NCBI GenBank assembly: GCA_964432945.1
Contig: CAYSPO010000006.1
Coordinates: 1 to 45,118, forward strand
Origin: CAYSPO01 sp964432945
GTDB lineage: Bacteria > Bacillota > Clostridia > Tissierellales > Peptoniphilaceae
DNA length: 45,118 nucleotides
Direction of reading: 5' to 3'
The number at the start of each line of letters is the position of its first letter. Position 1 is the stretch's first letter. The translations under genes were made by a program, and so were the position numbers. The notes beneath the pieces are model-generated. The model was not told the DNA's origin, made no database searches, and saw nothing but the letters and a program-made list of their open reading frames with translations. Positions 6,509-16,012 of the stretch are shown one piece after another.

Positions 6509-8825
6509 TTATCACCAAATCTGCTACTTCATCAAAGAAATTTACATATTTTATATTCATTTCTTTTAACTCATCTTCTTTCATTTCTTTGATATCTCTT
6601 TCGTTTTTCTTAGGAAGTATAATATTATTTATCCCATGCCTTTTAGCTGCCAATAATTTTTCTTTTACTCCCCCGATAGGAAGAACTCTTCCGGTTATTG
6701 TTATTTCACCTGTCATTGCAACATCATTTCTGATTTTCTTTCCAGTTAAAGCAGAAAGCATTGCAATAGCCATAGTTATCCCTGCAGAAGGCCCGTCTTT
6801 GGGAGTAGCTCCTTCAGGTATATGAATATGGATATCAATATCTTTGTAAAAATCTTCTTTTAAGCCAAACTTCTCATAGTTTGATCTAACATATGAAAGG
6901 CCAGCCCAGGCAGATTCTTTCATTACATCTCCTAGAGTTCCAGTAAGTTGAAGTTTTGAGCTTCCTGGTAAAACATTGGCTTCTATATGAAGAATTACCC
7001 CTCCAACGCTTGTCCAAGCAAGCCCTGTAACTACACCTTTTTGAGGAGAGTCAAAAGTATCATCGTTAATATAAATAATTTGCCCAGCAAAATCAGATAA
7101 GTTCCTAGCATTTACACTTACTTTTTCTAGTTTTTCCTCTAGCATCTTTCTTATAGCTCGTCTCGCTACTCTTGATATCATTCTTTCTAAGTCTCTTACT
7201 CCAGACTCCCTTGTATAATTTTCAATTAAAGACTTAATAGCACCAGAAGAAATAGTTATTTCATCTTTATTAATTCCATGTTCTTCGAAAACCCTTGGAA
7301 TTAAGTGCTTTTTAGCAATATTATATTTTTCTTCGTAAGTGTATCCTTCTAAGCTTATTATTTCCATTCTATCTAGTAAAGCTGGAGGTATTGTATTTAA
7401 AGAGTTAGCAGTAGTAATAAAGATTACATCAGATAAATCTAATGGTAAATCTAAAAAATGATCGGTAAATTCATCATTTTGAGCAGGGTCAAGTACTTCT
7501 AAAAGTGCTGATGCTGGATCTCCTCTAAAATCTTGAGATAATTTGTCGATTTCATCTAAAAGAAAGACTGGGTTCATTGTTCCAGCAGTAGTCATTAGCT
7601 TAACTATTTTCCCCGGCATAGAAGCAACATAAGTTCTTCTATGTCCTCTTATTTCAGCCTCATCTCTAACTCCACCAAGTCTCATACTAACAAATTTCCT
7701 TCCAAGTGCTTCTGCAATAGACTTAGATATAGAAGTTTTACCAACTCCTGGAGGCCCGACAAAACATAAAATTTGGCTACCTACTCTACCTGATTTCTTC
7801 ATAACTGCTACATATTCTAGAATTCTATCCTTTACCTCATCCATACCGTAATGCTCTTTATCTAAGGCTTTTTTTGCGAAATTCATATCTATGTCAGAAT
7901 CAGTTTTTTCTCCCCATGGAAGATCTAAGAGGTAATCAAGATAAGTTCTAGAAACATTAATTTCCGGTGAGCTAGGATTTAGACTAGCTAACCTATCTAT
8001 TTCTTTATAAGCAGCGTCTAAAACGTTCTGTGGAAGGTTTTTTTCTTCAATTTTCTTTTGATATTCATTTTCTGCTTCATCAAGGCTAGATTTCTCTCCT
8101 AGTTCTTTTTTTATTATCTCCATTTGCTCTCTTAGATAATATTCTTTTTGAGAGTCATCTATTTGTTTTTTTACTTCTTCATCAATTTTATCTTGAATTT
8201 TTAAAAGTTCTAGCTCTTTTAAGAAGATTTCATGTAATCTTTCTAGTCTTATATGAATATTTAGCTCGCCTAGAATTTCCATTTGTTCTTCCATTTCAAA
8301 TTGAACATAAGAAGCAACAGTGTCTGCAAATCTTCCAGGATCTTCAATATCTCCTAAACTCAATAATACTTCAGTATTTGATTGATTATTATATTTTTCA
8401 AATTCCTTAAGATCATTTTTAACTAATCTTATTAAAGCATTAATTTCCTCGTCAGTTGCATCTTCATCTTTATAAACAAATTCATCAATCTTTGCCTTTA
8501 GGTATTCACCAGTTTCAAGCTCATTTAACTTAGCTCTATTCTCACCTTCGACAAGAACTCTTAGAGAGCCTCCTGGAAGCTTTAGAGTTTGTTTTATATT
8601 AGCCACAACACCAACCTGATATAGGTCTTCTTCATTAGGGTTTACTTCTTTAAAGTCTTTTTGACTTGTAAGAAAAATCTTTGAATCTTGTTCTAAAGCT
8701 ATTTCTATTGCTTTCACAGATTTTGCTCTTCCAACATCAAAGTGCATTACCGTATGAGGATAAATCCAAAGTCCCCTTAGGGGTATAAGTGGCATTGATT
8801 TTTCATTCATTATATATTCAGCCAT
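6492..8825 (-). CDS. lon: ATP-dependent protease Lon
   Basis: Cytoplasmic AAA+ serine protease degrading misfolded and regulatory proteins. The 777-aa length is typical of LonA. Domain order: N-terminal LON substrate-binding domain (about 10-205), coiled-coil linker, AAA+ module with GPPGVGKT (357-364) and FLLDEIDK (421-428), and a protease domain with the catalytic Ser680 in PKDGPSAG and Lys721 in PIGGVKEK. The start chosen has GGGAG upstream. It follows clpX after a 54-bp gap that holds a small hairpin. Confidence 0.98.
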   Translation of the reverse strand: MAEYIMNEKSMPLIPLRGLWIYPHTVMHFDVGRAKSVKAIEIALEQDSKIFLTSQKDFKEVNPNEEDLYQVGVVANIKQTLKLPGGSLRVLVEGENRAKLNELETGEYLKAKIDEFVYKDEDATDEEINALIRLVKNDLKEFEKYNNQSNTEVLLSLGDIEDPGRFADTVASYVQFEMEEQMEILGELNIHIRLERLHEIFLKELELLKIQDKIDEEVKKQIDDSQKEYYLREQMEIIKKELGEKSSLDEAENEYQKKIEEKNLPQNVLDAAYKEIDRLASLNPSSPEINVSRTYLDYLLDLPWGEKTDSDIDMNFAKKALDKEHYGMDEVKDRILEYVAVMKKSGRVGSQILCFVGPPGVGKTSISKSIAEALGRKFVSMRLGGVRDEAEIRGHRRTYVASMPGKIVKLMTTAGTMNPVFLLDEIDKLSQDFRGDPASALLEVLDPAQNDEFTDHFLDLPLDLSDVIFITTANSLNTIPPALLDRMEIISLEGYTYEEKYNIAKKHLIPRVFEEHGINKDEITISSGAIKSLIENYTRESGVRDLERMISRVARRAIRKMLEEKLEKVSVNARNLSDFAGQIIYINDDTFDSPQKGVVTGLAWTSVGGVILHIEANVLPGSSKLQLTGTLGDVMKESAWAGLSYVRSNYEKFGLKEDFYKDIDIHIHIPEGATPKDGPSAGITMAIAMLSALTGKKIRNDVAMTGEITITGRVLPIGGVKEKLLAAKRHGINNIILPKKNERDIKEMKEDELKEMNIKYVNFFDEVADLVIIDEDN

Positions 8826-8856
8826 TGTACGCTCCCTTCTATATAGTTAAAAATAA

Positions 8857-8873
8857 CCCACCTTTAAGGTGGG
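8857..8873 (-). other. Hairpin between clpX and lon
   Basis: CCCACC (8857-8862) pairs with GGTGGG (8868-8873) across a 5-base loop. The minus strand then reads TTATTTTTAAC. It could be a weak terminator or attenuator lowering read-through from clpX into lon, or a processing or stability element. Confidence 0.45.
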
Positions 8874-8879
8874 CCACTT

Positions 8880-10112
8880 CTAAATTACTTCTGATTGTGT
8901 TTCTTGAACTAGGCTTGGTTTGGTTCCTTTAAGAATATTGTCTTCTGTAACATAGCAAGTATTAACATCTTTACGGGAAGGAATTTCAAACATAGTATCC
9001 ATTAATAGTTCTTCTATAATAGACCTAAGTCCTCTAGCCCCAGTTTTTCTTTCGTAAGCTTTTTTAGCAACAGCCTTTAGTGCATCTTCTTCAAAGACTA
9101 ACTTAAAACCATCCATTCTGAATAGTTCTTCATACTGACATATAACTGCATCCTTAGGTTCTGTAAGAATTCTAAAGAGTGCATTTTCATCTAGTTCTTC
9201 TAAAGGAACTATTACTGGTATTCTACCAATAAATTCAGGTATCATACCAAACTCTAGTATATCTTCAGGCCTAATATCATTTATATATTCAGAATATTTT
9301 TCATTTTTCCCTGATTTCGATTTTGCACCGAAACCAATGGAAGAATGGTCAGATCTCTTTTCAATTATTTTTTCTAAGCCTTCAAATGCTCCACCAACTA
9401 TAAATAATATATTCTTAGTATCTACTTGTATATATTCTTGTTGTGGATGTTTTCTTCCACCTTGAGGTGGTACATTGGCAACTGATCCTTCAATAATTTT
9501 AAGAAGAGCTTGCTGTACACCTTCTCCACTTACATCTCTTGTGATTGATGGATTAGAAGATTTTCTTGTAATTTTATCTATCTCATCAATATAGATTATA
9601 CCCTTTTCTGCTCTTTCAATATCATAGTCTGCTGCTTGAACTAACTTGAGAATAATATTTTCAACATCTTCTCCAACATATCCTGCTTCAGTAAGGCTAG
9701 TTGCATCAGCAATAGCAAAAGGTACATCTAAGATTTTAGCAAGTGTACTTGCTAGTAAGGTCTTACCTGATCCAGTTGGTCCAATAAGCAAAACATTTGA
9801 TTTAGAAATTTCTACATCTGGGTTTTCTATATTACTAATTCTTTTGTAATGATTATAAACAGCTACTGAAAGGGCTTTTTTACCATAATCTTGCTTAATA
9901 ACATAATCGTTAAGTATGTCATTAATCTCTTTTGGCTTCATTAAATCCTTAGGAGTATATTCAACTTCAAAGGATTCTTTGGCAATGATATCATCGCATA
10001 GCTTTATACACTCATTACAAATGAAAACATCTGGTCCAGCTATTAACCTTTCTACGCTATCTTGGCTCTTACCACAAAAAGAACATACAATCTCTTCGTT
10101 AAAATTAGCCAT
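8880..10112 (-). CDS. clpX: ATP-dependent Clp protease ATP-binding subunit ClpX
   Basis: AAA+ unfoldase that recognises substrates and feeds them to ClpP. The 410-aa length is normal. The N-terminal zinc-binding domain has Cys10, Cys13, Cys32 and Cys35. Walker A is GPTGSGKT (111-118) and Walker B IIYIDEIDK. The IGF-type loop that docks on ClpP is visible in SSIGFGAKSKS. The ATG has a GGAGG site and lies 11 bases after clpP, so both belong to one operon. Confidence 0.98.
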   Translation of the reverse strand: MANFNEEIVCSFCGKSQDSVERLIAGPDVFICNECIKLCDDIIAKESFEVEYTPKDLMKPKEINDILNDYVIKQDYGKKALSVAVYNHYKRISNIENPDVEISKSNVLLIGPTGSGKTLLASTLAKILDVPFAIADATSLTEAGYVGEDVENIILKLVQAADYDIERAEKGIIYIDEIDKITRKSSNPSITRDVSGEGVQQALLKIIEGSVANVPPQGGRKHPQQEYIQVDTKNILFIVGGAFEGLEKIIEKRSDHSSIGFGAKSKSGKNEKYSEYINDIRPEDILEFGMIPEFIGRIPVIVPLEELDENALFRILTEPKDAVICQYEELFRMDGFKLVFEEDALKAVAKKAYERKTGARGLRSIIEELLMDTMFEIPSRKDVNTCYVTEDNILKGTKPSLVQETQSEVI

Positions 10113-10123
10113 CTATACCTCCA

Positions 10124-10702
10124 TTATATTGCCTTTTCAATTACCTGATCAATAATTCCATATTCAACAGCTTCTTCAGCTGACATATAGTAGTCCCTAT
10201 CAGTATCTTTTTCAACTTTCTTGAGGTCTTGACCAGTATTCTTAGCAATTATCTTGTTTAATTTTTCTCTTACTTCAAGGATTTTTTCAGCTTGAATTCT
10301 TATATCTTCAGCTTGTCCTTGAGCTCCTCCTAGGGGTTGATGAATCATAATATCAGAATTTGGAAGGGCATATCTCTTGCCTTGCTCACCTGCCGCTAAT
10401 AAGAATGCTCCCATACTAGCTGCTTGTCCTATACAAATTGTACTCACATCACATTCTATATAGTTCATTGTATCATAAATAGCAAATCCTGCTGAGACAG
10501 ATCCTCCAGGTGAATTAATGTATAGGTGAATATCCTTTTTAGGATCTTCAGAAACAAGATATAGCAGTTGAGCTACTACCACATTTGCTAAATGATCATC
10601 TATGGTTCCTGATAAAAATATTATTCTTTCCTTTAAAAGTCTAGAATAAATATCATAAGATCTTTCTCCTCTACTTGTTTGTTCCACTACTACTGGTATC
10701 AT
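10124..10702 (-). CDS. clpP: ATP-dependent Clp protease proteolytic subunit ClpP
   Basis: Barrel-forming serine protease that partners with ClpX. The 192-aa length is typical. The catalytic triad is intact: Ser96 in GQAASMGA, His121 in MIHQPLGG and Asp170 in DTDRDYYMS. The N-terminal MIPVVVEQTSRGERSYDIYSRLL is the usual gate region. The gene lies between tig and clpX with short spacers. Confidence 0.98.
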   Translation of the reverse strand: MIPVVVEQTSRGERSYDIYSRLLKERIIFLSGTIDDHLANVVVAQLLYLVSEDPKKDIHLYINSPGGSVSAGFAIYDTMNYIECDVSTICIGQAASMGAFLLAAGEQGKRYALPNSDIMIHQPLGGAQGQAEDIRIQAEKILEVREKLNKIIAKNTGQDLKKVEKDTDRDYYMSAEEAVEYGIIDQVIEKAI

Positions 10703-10726
10703 AATCTTACCACCTCTCTAATACAA

Positions 10727-12103
10727 TTATTCTTCTTCTGATTCCTCAGCTTCTTCGGTTTCTTCTTCAGGTAGATCTATAACTCCATGTTCTTCATATT
10801 TATCCACTACATTAAATTTAACAACTTCTACAGCTTTGTCTAAACTCTTGTTAGTGATTATAAAGTTTTCAATTGGAGCTAGGTCTTCTTCAGCTTTGAA
10901 ATCTTCTACAAATTTATCTACATCTTCAGTTTTATATTGTTCAGCAAGGTTTCTTAATTCTTTATCAATTTCTTCTTCGCTTGCAGTTAAACCTTCAGCT
11001 TCCGCTAAGGCTTGTAGTGCAAAGTCAGATTGAACTCTAGCGATAGCTTGAGGTCTAAGTTCTTCTCTTACTGCTTTTTCTTCACTTTGAGTTATTTGAT
11101 AATAAGTGTCAAGGTTCATTCCCATTTGAGCTAGTCTGTGTTCAAAGTCATGTAATTCATGATCAATTTGATTTTCAATTACAACTTCTGGAATCTCAAC
11201 TTCTAGATATTCAATAAGGCATTTAATTGCTCTATTGTATTTTTCGTTTTTATTGCTAATTTGAACATTTTCTTCTAGTTGTTTTTTAAGATCTGTTTTA
11301 TATTCTTCAAAAGTATCAAACTCAGAAACATCCATTGCAAAATCATCATCTAATTCAGGAAGTTCTTTAGTTTTAATATTATTTACTTTAACTTTGAATA
11401 TTGCATCTTTTCCAGCTAAATTTTCTGCTTGATATTCTTCTGGGAAAGTTACATTAACATCTAATTCATCTCCAGCATTTGTTCCAATAAGTCCGTCTTC
11501 AAATCCAGGAATAAATGTGTTAGAACCAAGAACTAAATCATAATTCTCGCTTTTTCCACCATCAAAAGCTACGCTATCTACAAATCCTTCAAAATCTATA
11601 TTTAAAGTATCTCCGTTTTCAGCTGGTCTATCTTCAACACTTACAAGTCTTGAGTTCTTTTCTCTCTCGCTTTCAAGAACTTGATCTAAGTCTTCATCTG
11701 TTGCAACCATTTGAATTACATCAATTTCTGCGTCTGAATAATCTTTTAATTTAGGAGTTGGCATTAATTGAACTGTAAATTCAACTTCAAAAGGTTTTTC
11801 TATTGAAATTTCTCCTTTAACGTCAACTTCTGGATAATCTATTGGATTAATCTCTAACTCTTCAAGAGCTTCTCCATATTTTTCGTTCATAATTTCATTT
11901 AAGGCATCTTCATAAAATATAGTTTGTCCATAATTAACTTCTATAATTTTTCTTGGAGCTTTGCCTTTTCTAAATCCTTGGATATTGAATTGTCCTTTGC
12001 TTTCGTTGTAAACCTTGTTTACTGCATTATCAAATTCTTCACCTTGTATTTGTACAGTAAAAACTGCTTTGTCATTTTCGTTTGATTTTAATTCTATTGT
12101 CAT
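10727..12103 (-). CDS. tig: Trigger factor (ribosome-associated chaperone)
   Basis: Folding helper that binds nascent chains at the ribosome exit. The chosen product is 458 aa from the ATG at 12103, which follows GGGGGA; a further-upstream ATG at 12130 overlaps the predicted -10 and is unlikely. Visible parts: N-terminal ribosome-binding domain with the FRKGKAPRK signature, an FKBP-type peptidyl-prolyl isomerase domain (about 155-240, including NTFIPGFEDGLIG), and a long helical C-terminal chaperone domain ending in an acidic Glu-rich tail. First gene of the tig-clpP-clpX-lon-engB cluster. Confidence 0.97.
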   Translation of the reverse strand: MTIELKSNENDKAVFTVQIQGEEFDNAVNKVYNESKGQFNIQGFRKGKAPRKIIEVNYGQTIFYEDALNEIMNEKYGEALEELEINPIDYPEVDVKGEISIEKPFEVEFTVQLMPTPKLKDYSDAEIDVIQMVATDEDLDQVLESEREKNSRLVSVEDRPAENGDTLNIDFEGFVDSVAFDGGKSENYDLVLGSNTFIPGFEDGLIGTNAGDELDVNVTFPEEYQAENLAGKDAIFKVKVNNIKTKELPELDDDFAMDVSEFDTFEEYKTDLKKQLEENVQISNKNEKYNRAIKCLIEYLEVEIPEVVIENQIDHELHDFEHRLAQMGMNLDTYYQITQSEEKAVREELRPQAIARVQSDFALQALAEAEGLTASEEEIDKELRNLAEQYKTEDVDKFVEDFKAEEDLAPIENFIITNKSLDKAVEVVKFNVVDKYEEHGVIDLPEEETEEAEESEEE

Positions 12104-12128
12104 TCTTATCCCCCAATCATATTGAATC

Positions 12129-12155
12129 ATTATAACATATTATATTTAATTACAA
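12129..12155 (-). promoter_or_regulatory. Predicted promoter of tig-clpP-clpX-lon-engB
   Basis: Minus-strand extended -10 TGTTATAAT (TATAAT at 12129-12134) with a poor-spaced TTGTAA 15 bp upstream (12150-12155). No CIRCE-type or CtsR-type repeat is visible around it, so heat-shock control by HrcA or CtsR is not supported here. Confidence 0.5.
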
Positions 12156-12160
12156 TAGGT

Positions 12161-13492
12161 TTATCCTAATCTATTTTCGATTAACTCCACTAATTCCCTA
12201 CATTTTTTCTCTAAAACTGAATCATCTTCTCCTTCAACCATAACCCTAACTAAAGGCTCTGTTCCAGATGGCCTAATCAAAACTCTACCCTTGCCATGAA
12301 AATCTTCTTCAAACTTTTCAATAGCACTTTTTATTTCTTGATCTTCTAAATACTTATTTTTTGTTTCATTGCTAACTTTTGCATTAACTAATACTTGTGG
12401 ATAGGAAACCATTAAATCATTAAGCTCAGACATGCTTTTATCGGTTTCATTAACTACCTCTAATAGTTTCACAGCTGAAAGCAAACCACACCCAGTTGTA
12501 TTATCATCTAAAAGAAGAAAATGGCCTGATTGTTCTCCACCAAGATTATATTCCCCTTTTATCATTTCTTCAAGCACATATCTATCGCCAACATTTGCAG
12601 CAATAAAGTCAATATTGTTTTCTTCAAGGAACTTCCTTAGCCCAAGGTTTGCCATAACAGTTCCTACAACTCCATTGGATTTAAGAGTTTTCTTATCCTT
12701 CATATATTTAGCAAGAGCCGCAAGATAATGGTCTCCATCCATTACTCTTCCTTTTTCATCAACAGCTATTAGTCTGTCTCCATCACCATCAAAAGAAAAT
12801 CCTGCATCTGCATTATTATCTAAAACTGCTTGAGCAACAATATTTGAATTCGTAGAACCGCAGTTATCGTTAATATCCATTCCGTTATAATCGGTATTAA
12901 GTGCTATAACTTCGGCTCCTGCCCTTGTAAATAATTTTTCTGCAATTTCACTTGTTGCACCATGTCCACAATCCAAGCAGATTTTCATATTATTTAAGTC
13001 TAAATCACAAGTAGATAAGATAAAATCAATATACTCTTTATGGGCATCATCTTTATATCTTATTTTTCCAACTTCAGAACCTTCTGCATAATAATCAATA
13101 GAAGAGTCTATTAATTCTTCAATTTCTTCTTCAAATTTATCTGGAAACTTAAATCCAGTTGATGCAAAAAGCTTAATGCCATTGAATTTTCCTGGATTAT
13201 GAGAAGCAGAAATTACAATGCCTCCTCCTACTTCCATTTTTCTGGTAAAGTATGCAACAGCTGGAGTAGGTATTATTCCTAAATCAATTACATCTAAACC
13301 CATAGAAAGTATTCCAGCAGTTAAAGCTGATTTTAACAAGTCCCTGCTTTGCCTTGTATCAGAACCAATAACAATAGCACTATTTTCCTCTTTTAGCTTA
13401 TAGGCAACAGCTCTACCCGTTTTATAAGCAAGTTCTGGAGTTAGCTCTGTATTTGCAACTCCTCTTATACCATCTGTTCCAAAATATTTCAT
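12161..13492 (-). CDS. glmM: Phosphoglucosamine mutase
   Basis: Converts glucosamine-6-phosphate to glucosamine-1-phosphate for UDP-GlcNAc and peptidoglycan synthesis. The 443-aa product starts MKYFGTDGIRGVAN; GGAGG lies five bases before this ATG, so a TTG 12 bases upstream was rejected. The phospho-serine is Ser97 in SASHNP and the Mg2+ loop is DGDGDR (235-240). The C-terminal phosphate-binding loop is RPSGTEPLVRVM. It is the last gene of the cdaA-cdaR-cca-glmM unit; in Firmicutes GlmM is known to bind and restrain CdaA. Confidence 0.97.
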   Translation of the reverse strand: MKYFGTDGIRGVANTELTPELAYKTGRAVAYKLKEENSAIVIGSDTRQSRDLLKSALTAGILSMGLDVIDLGIIPTPAVAYFTRKMEVGGGIVISASHNPGKFNGIKLFASTGFKFPDKFEEEIEELIDSSIDYYAEGSEVGKIRYKDDAHKEYIDFILSTCDLDLNNMKICLDCGHGATSEIAEKLFTRAGAEVIALNTDYNGMDINDNCGSTNSNIVAQAVLDNNADAGFSFDGDGDRLIAVDEKGRVMDGDHYLAALAKYMKDKKTLKSNGVVGTVMANLGLRKFLEENNIDFIAANVGDRYVLEEMIKGEYNLGGEQSGHFLLLDDNTTGCGLLSAVKLLEVVNETDKSMSELNDLMVSYPQVLVNAKVSNETKNKYLEDQEIKSAIEKFEEDFHGKGRVLIRPSGTEPLVRVMVEGEDDSVLEKKCRELVELIENRLG

Positions 13493-13493
13493 A

Positions 13494-14816
13494 TTATCCT
13501 CCAATATGCTTTTTAGCTATATTTAAAAGAGATTTTTTGTTATTTAAAGAATCATCCTCTATTACTAATTCAACTAAATAATCTAAAAAATCGCCTAATT
13601 CTTTTCCTGGTTTAAAACCAATTTTTATAAGGTCTCCTCCATTTATAGCAAGATCTTTTTTACTCGTTGGTAGTTTTTTATCCCACACTTCGTTAGCAAG
13701 TTGCCTGCCCTTTATTATATTCTCTAAATTAACTTCTGCATTAGTTGCCTTTACATCAGCCTCTTGTAAGTCGAATAGCAAGTTAATATCTTTGCCCATT
13801 CTTCTAACTAATTTTCTAATACTTTTAGGGGTATAAGGATTTACATTATCCATATGCCTTTCAACTAGCCTTACCACTGTATTAATTTGATTGTTAGAGT
13901 ACCTATATTGTTGCATAAATGCTTTGACAATTTCTCCAGAAATCATTTGGTGTCCATAAAATCTTCCTTCATTTTTTTCATCTATAAAAAAAGATTCAGG
14001 CTTGCCGGCATCATGAAATAAAGCCGCAAGCCTTAATTCTAATATAGGTTTAGTATTATCCAAAGCCTTCATAGTATGATTATATAAATCTAAATCATGA
14101 AAACTACTATACTGATTAAATCCTATCATCTTATAAATATCTGAAGATATTATTTCCAGTAATCCATGATAATCCAGTAAATCTATACCTCGAGATGGGC
14201 GATTTGATAGAAGAATTTTATTGAATTCTTCTTTAATCCTTTCTACACTTATACGATTTAGATTATTTTTTTCTTCTTTAATAGCATTAGATAGCTCGTC
14301 ATCTATAGAAAAATCAAGCTGACATGCAAATCTTACAGCTCTTAAAATTCTTAGGTAATCTTCTTCAATTCTTTCTTTAGGATTACCAATGGCTGTAACT
14401 CGCTTATTATTTAAATCCTCCTGACCCTGAAAATAATCTATTAGACCACTTTTAGGATTATAACACATTGAATTTATAGTAAAATCTCTTCTTTTCAAAT
14501 CCTCTTCTAAACTATCCGAAAACTTAACAATACCCGGTCTTCTACCATCATAATCACTTTCAGTTCTATAAGTTGTTATCTCAACTCTATTCTTATCGAT
14601 AATAACGATTATTGTTCCATATTTAGAACCAATATCAACAGTGGTATATGAGTTAAAAATTTCTTTTATTTTCTCAGGCTTAGCACTAGTTGTTATATCA
14701 TAATCATTAATAGACCTTTTCAACAAATAATTTCTGACAGCTCCACCGACTATATAGGCTTCTTCATCATTTTCTTCAATCATACTTATTACCTGTAAAA
14801 TATAATTAGGTATCAA
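13494..14816 (-). CDS. cca: CCA tRNA nucleotidyltransferase with HD domain
   Basis: Class II nucleotidyltransferase that adds or repairs the 3' CCA of tRNA. The 440-aa product has YIVGGAVR (21-28), the metal-binding pair Asp38/Asp40 in NDYDITT, the RRDFTIN motif, the EDYLRILRAVRFA motif, and an HD phosphohydrolase-like domain with His268/Asp269. A poly(A) polymerase activity cannot be excluded. The start appears to be TTG overlapping the cdaR stop as TTGA, consistent with translational coupling; an ATG 33 bases further in has an AGGT site and is the alternative. Its place between cdaR and glmM is unusual. Confidence 0.9.
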   Translation of the reverse strand: MIPNYILQVISMIEENDEEAYIVGGAVRNYLLKRSINDYDITTSAKPEKIKEIFNSYTTVDIGSKYGTIIVIIDKNRVEITTYRTESDYDGRRPGIVKFSDSLEEDLKRRDFTINSMCYNPKSGLIDYFQGQEDLNNKRVTAIGNPKERIEEDYLRILRAVRFACQLDFSIDDELSNAIKEEKNNLNRISVERIKEEFNKILLSNRPSRGIDLLDYHGLLEIISSDIYKMIGFNQYSSFHDLDLYNHTMKALDNTKPILELRLAALFHDAGKPESFFIDEKNEGRFYGHQMISGEIVKAFMQQYRYSNNQINTVVRLVERHMDNVNPYTPKSIRKLVRRMGKDINLLFDLQEADVKATNAEVNLENIIKGRQLANEVWDKKLPTSKKDLAINGGDLIKIGFKPGKELGDFLDYLVELVIEDDSLNNKKSLLNIAKKHIGG

Positions 14817-16012
14817 TCTTGTAATTTCACTCCTATACGATTTGGAATAATTCTATTTATTCTAAGACCCTCTATTTCTTCAACTTGAGCTTCAAGGTAG
14901 TGCTTTCCACTAGCTAATCCTTCAGCATCAACAAAAACTTTTATATTTTCTTCTTTTAACTCATCTATTTGTTTTTCTGGGCCTGAATATTCTATTAAAA
15001 TACTACCTTCATATTCTTCATCTAATAAATTGCTTGGATGACTACTATTTTTTATCTCAACAAGTTTAGGATTTAAATCAACTGTTTTAACCTTACTTTT
15101 TACTACATTGTAGTCAACTGTAAATTCTTTATCTTTTTCTCGAAGCATACTTCCTTCTGGAAGATGAAGTTCAAAATTATACTTACCGCTTTCTTTAACT
15201 TGACCTAAGTCAAAAGGCTTAGTTTCTATTTCTTTTGTATCTATTTTTACATCAGGTGGAATTAAAAGTGCTACTTCAGTTTGACTTAATTCAAAGTCAA
15301 CTACGCTTATATCCTTATCTAATTCCCCAGTAGTTACAAACTTTATAGGTAAATTTACTAACTTATAAGTTTCAAAAGATACATTAACAAAGTTTTGTGA
15401 AAGCTTTAATCCAACAATTTCTTCATCATTAGAGTCTACTATAGTAATAGGAACATTTCTTGTAGTATTTGATTTTATTTCTTCCATGTTTTGCAGTGCT
15501 ATTGCTTTTGCAGCTTGATCTACTTTAGAGCTAGCTCCTTCTACTACAACAGATTCAGGAATTACAGAGCCCAATAGTACAGCTAAATTATCGCTTGGAG
15601 TACCTTCTTGCTTAATCTCAACTTTAATTTCCTTAGAAATAACTTTTTCTATTTTTATCGGAACTTCAGATATAGATTTATCTACTAATCTAAGGTGGTT
15701 AGGTACATAAAAATTAATCTGTATAGAATCAGCCTCTTCATCAAAGTTCTTTAAATCAACTTCTGCTCTAATATCTGCTTCTGTTACATTTATAAAATCA
15801 TTAGTTTGTCCCGATAATTTTACGTTAACATTAGCGTATTTTTCACCAACTATATCTAAATCGTTACTATAAATATAATCTAGATTTTTATATATTATAG
15901 GAACATTTTTATATTCTCTTTCAATAGTTGGATTTACTGTTGCTACAACATATATCCAAAGAAGAATAGCTGTAATAACAGAAACTATTTTATAATTCAG
16001 ATTTTTCGTCAT
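14813..16012 (-). CDS. cdaR: CdaA regulatory protein CdaR (YbbR domains)
   Basis: Membrane-anchored extracytoplasmic protein that modulates the diadenylate cyclase CdaA. The 399-aa product has one N-terminal hydrophobic segment (about residues 8-27, KIVSVITAILLWIYVVATVN). The remaining region contains several beta-rich YbbR-like repeats. The start is uncertain: GTG, ATG and ATG at 16024, 16018 and 16012 are in frame; I chose 16012 because its spacing from AGGTG is best. It overlaps the end of cdaA by 23 bases and is followed by cca. Confidence 0.88.
   Translation of the reverse strand: MTKNLNYKIVSVITAILLWIYVVATVNPTIEREYKNVPIIYKNLDYIYSNDLDIVGEKYANVNVKLSGQTNDFINVTEADIRAEVDLKNFDEEADSIQINFYVPNHLRLVDKSISEVPIKIEKVISKEIKVEIKQEGTPSDNLAVLLGSVIPESVVVEGASSKVDQAAKAIALQNMEEIKSNTTRNVPITIVDSNDEEIVGLKLSQNFVNVSFETYKLVNLPIKFVTTGELDKDISVVDFELSQTEVALLIPPDVKIDTKEIETKPFDLGQVKESGKYNFELHLPEGSMLREKDKEFTVDYNVVKSKVKTVDLNPKLVEIKNSSHPSNLLDEEYEGSILIEYSGPEKQIDELKEENIKVFVDAEGLASGKHYLEAQVEEIEGLRINRIIPNRIGVKLQD

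Noticed and set aside
12104..12160. CIRCE or CtsR heat-shock operator in front of tig-clpP-clpX-lon
   Set aside because: No inverted repeat of the CIRCE type and no CtsR-like direct repeat is visible in the upstream spacer.
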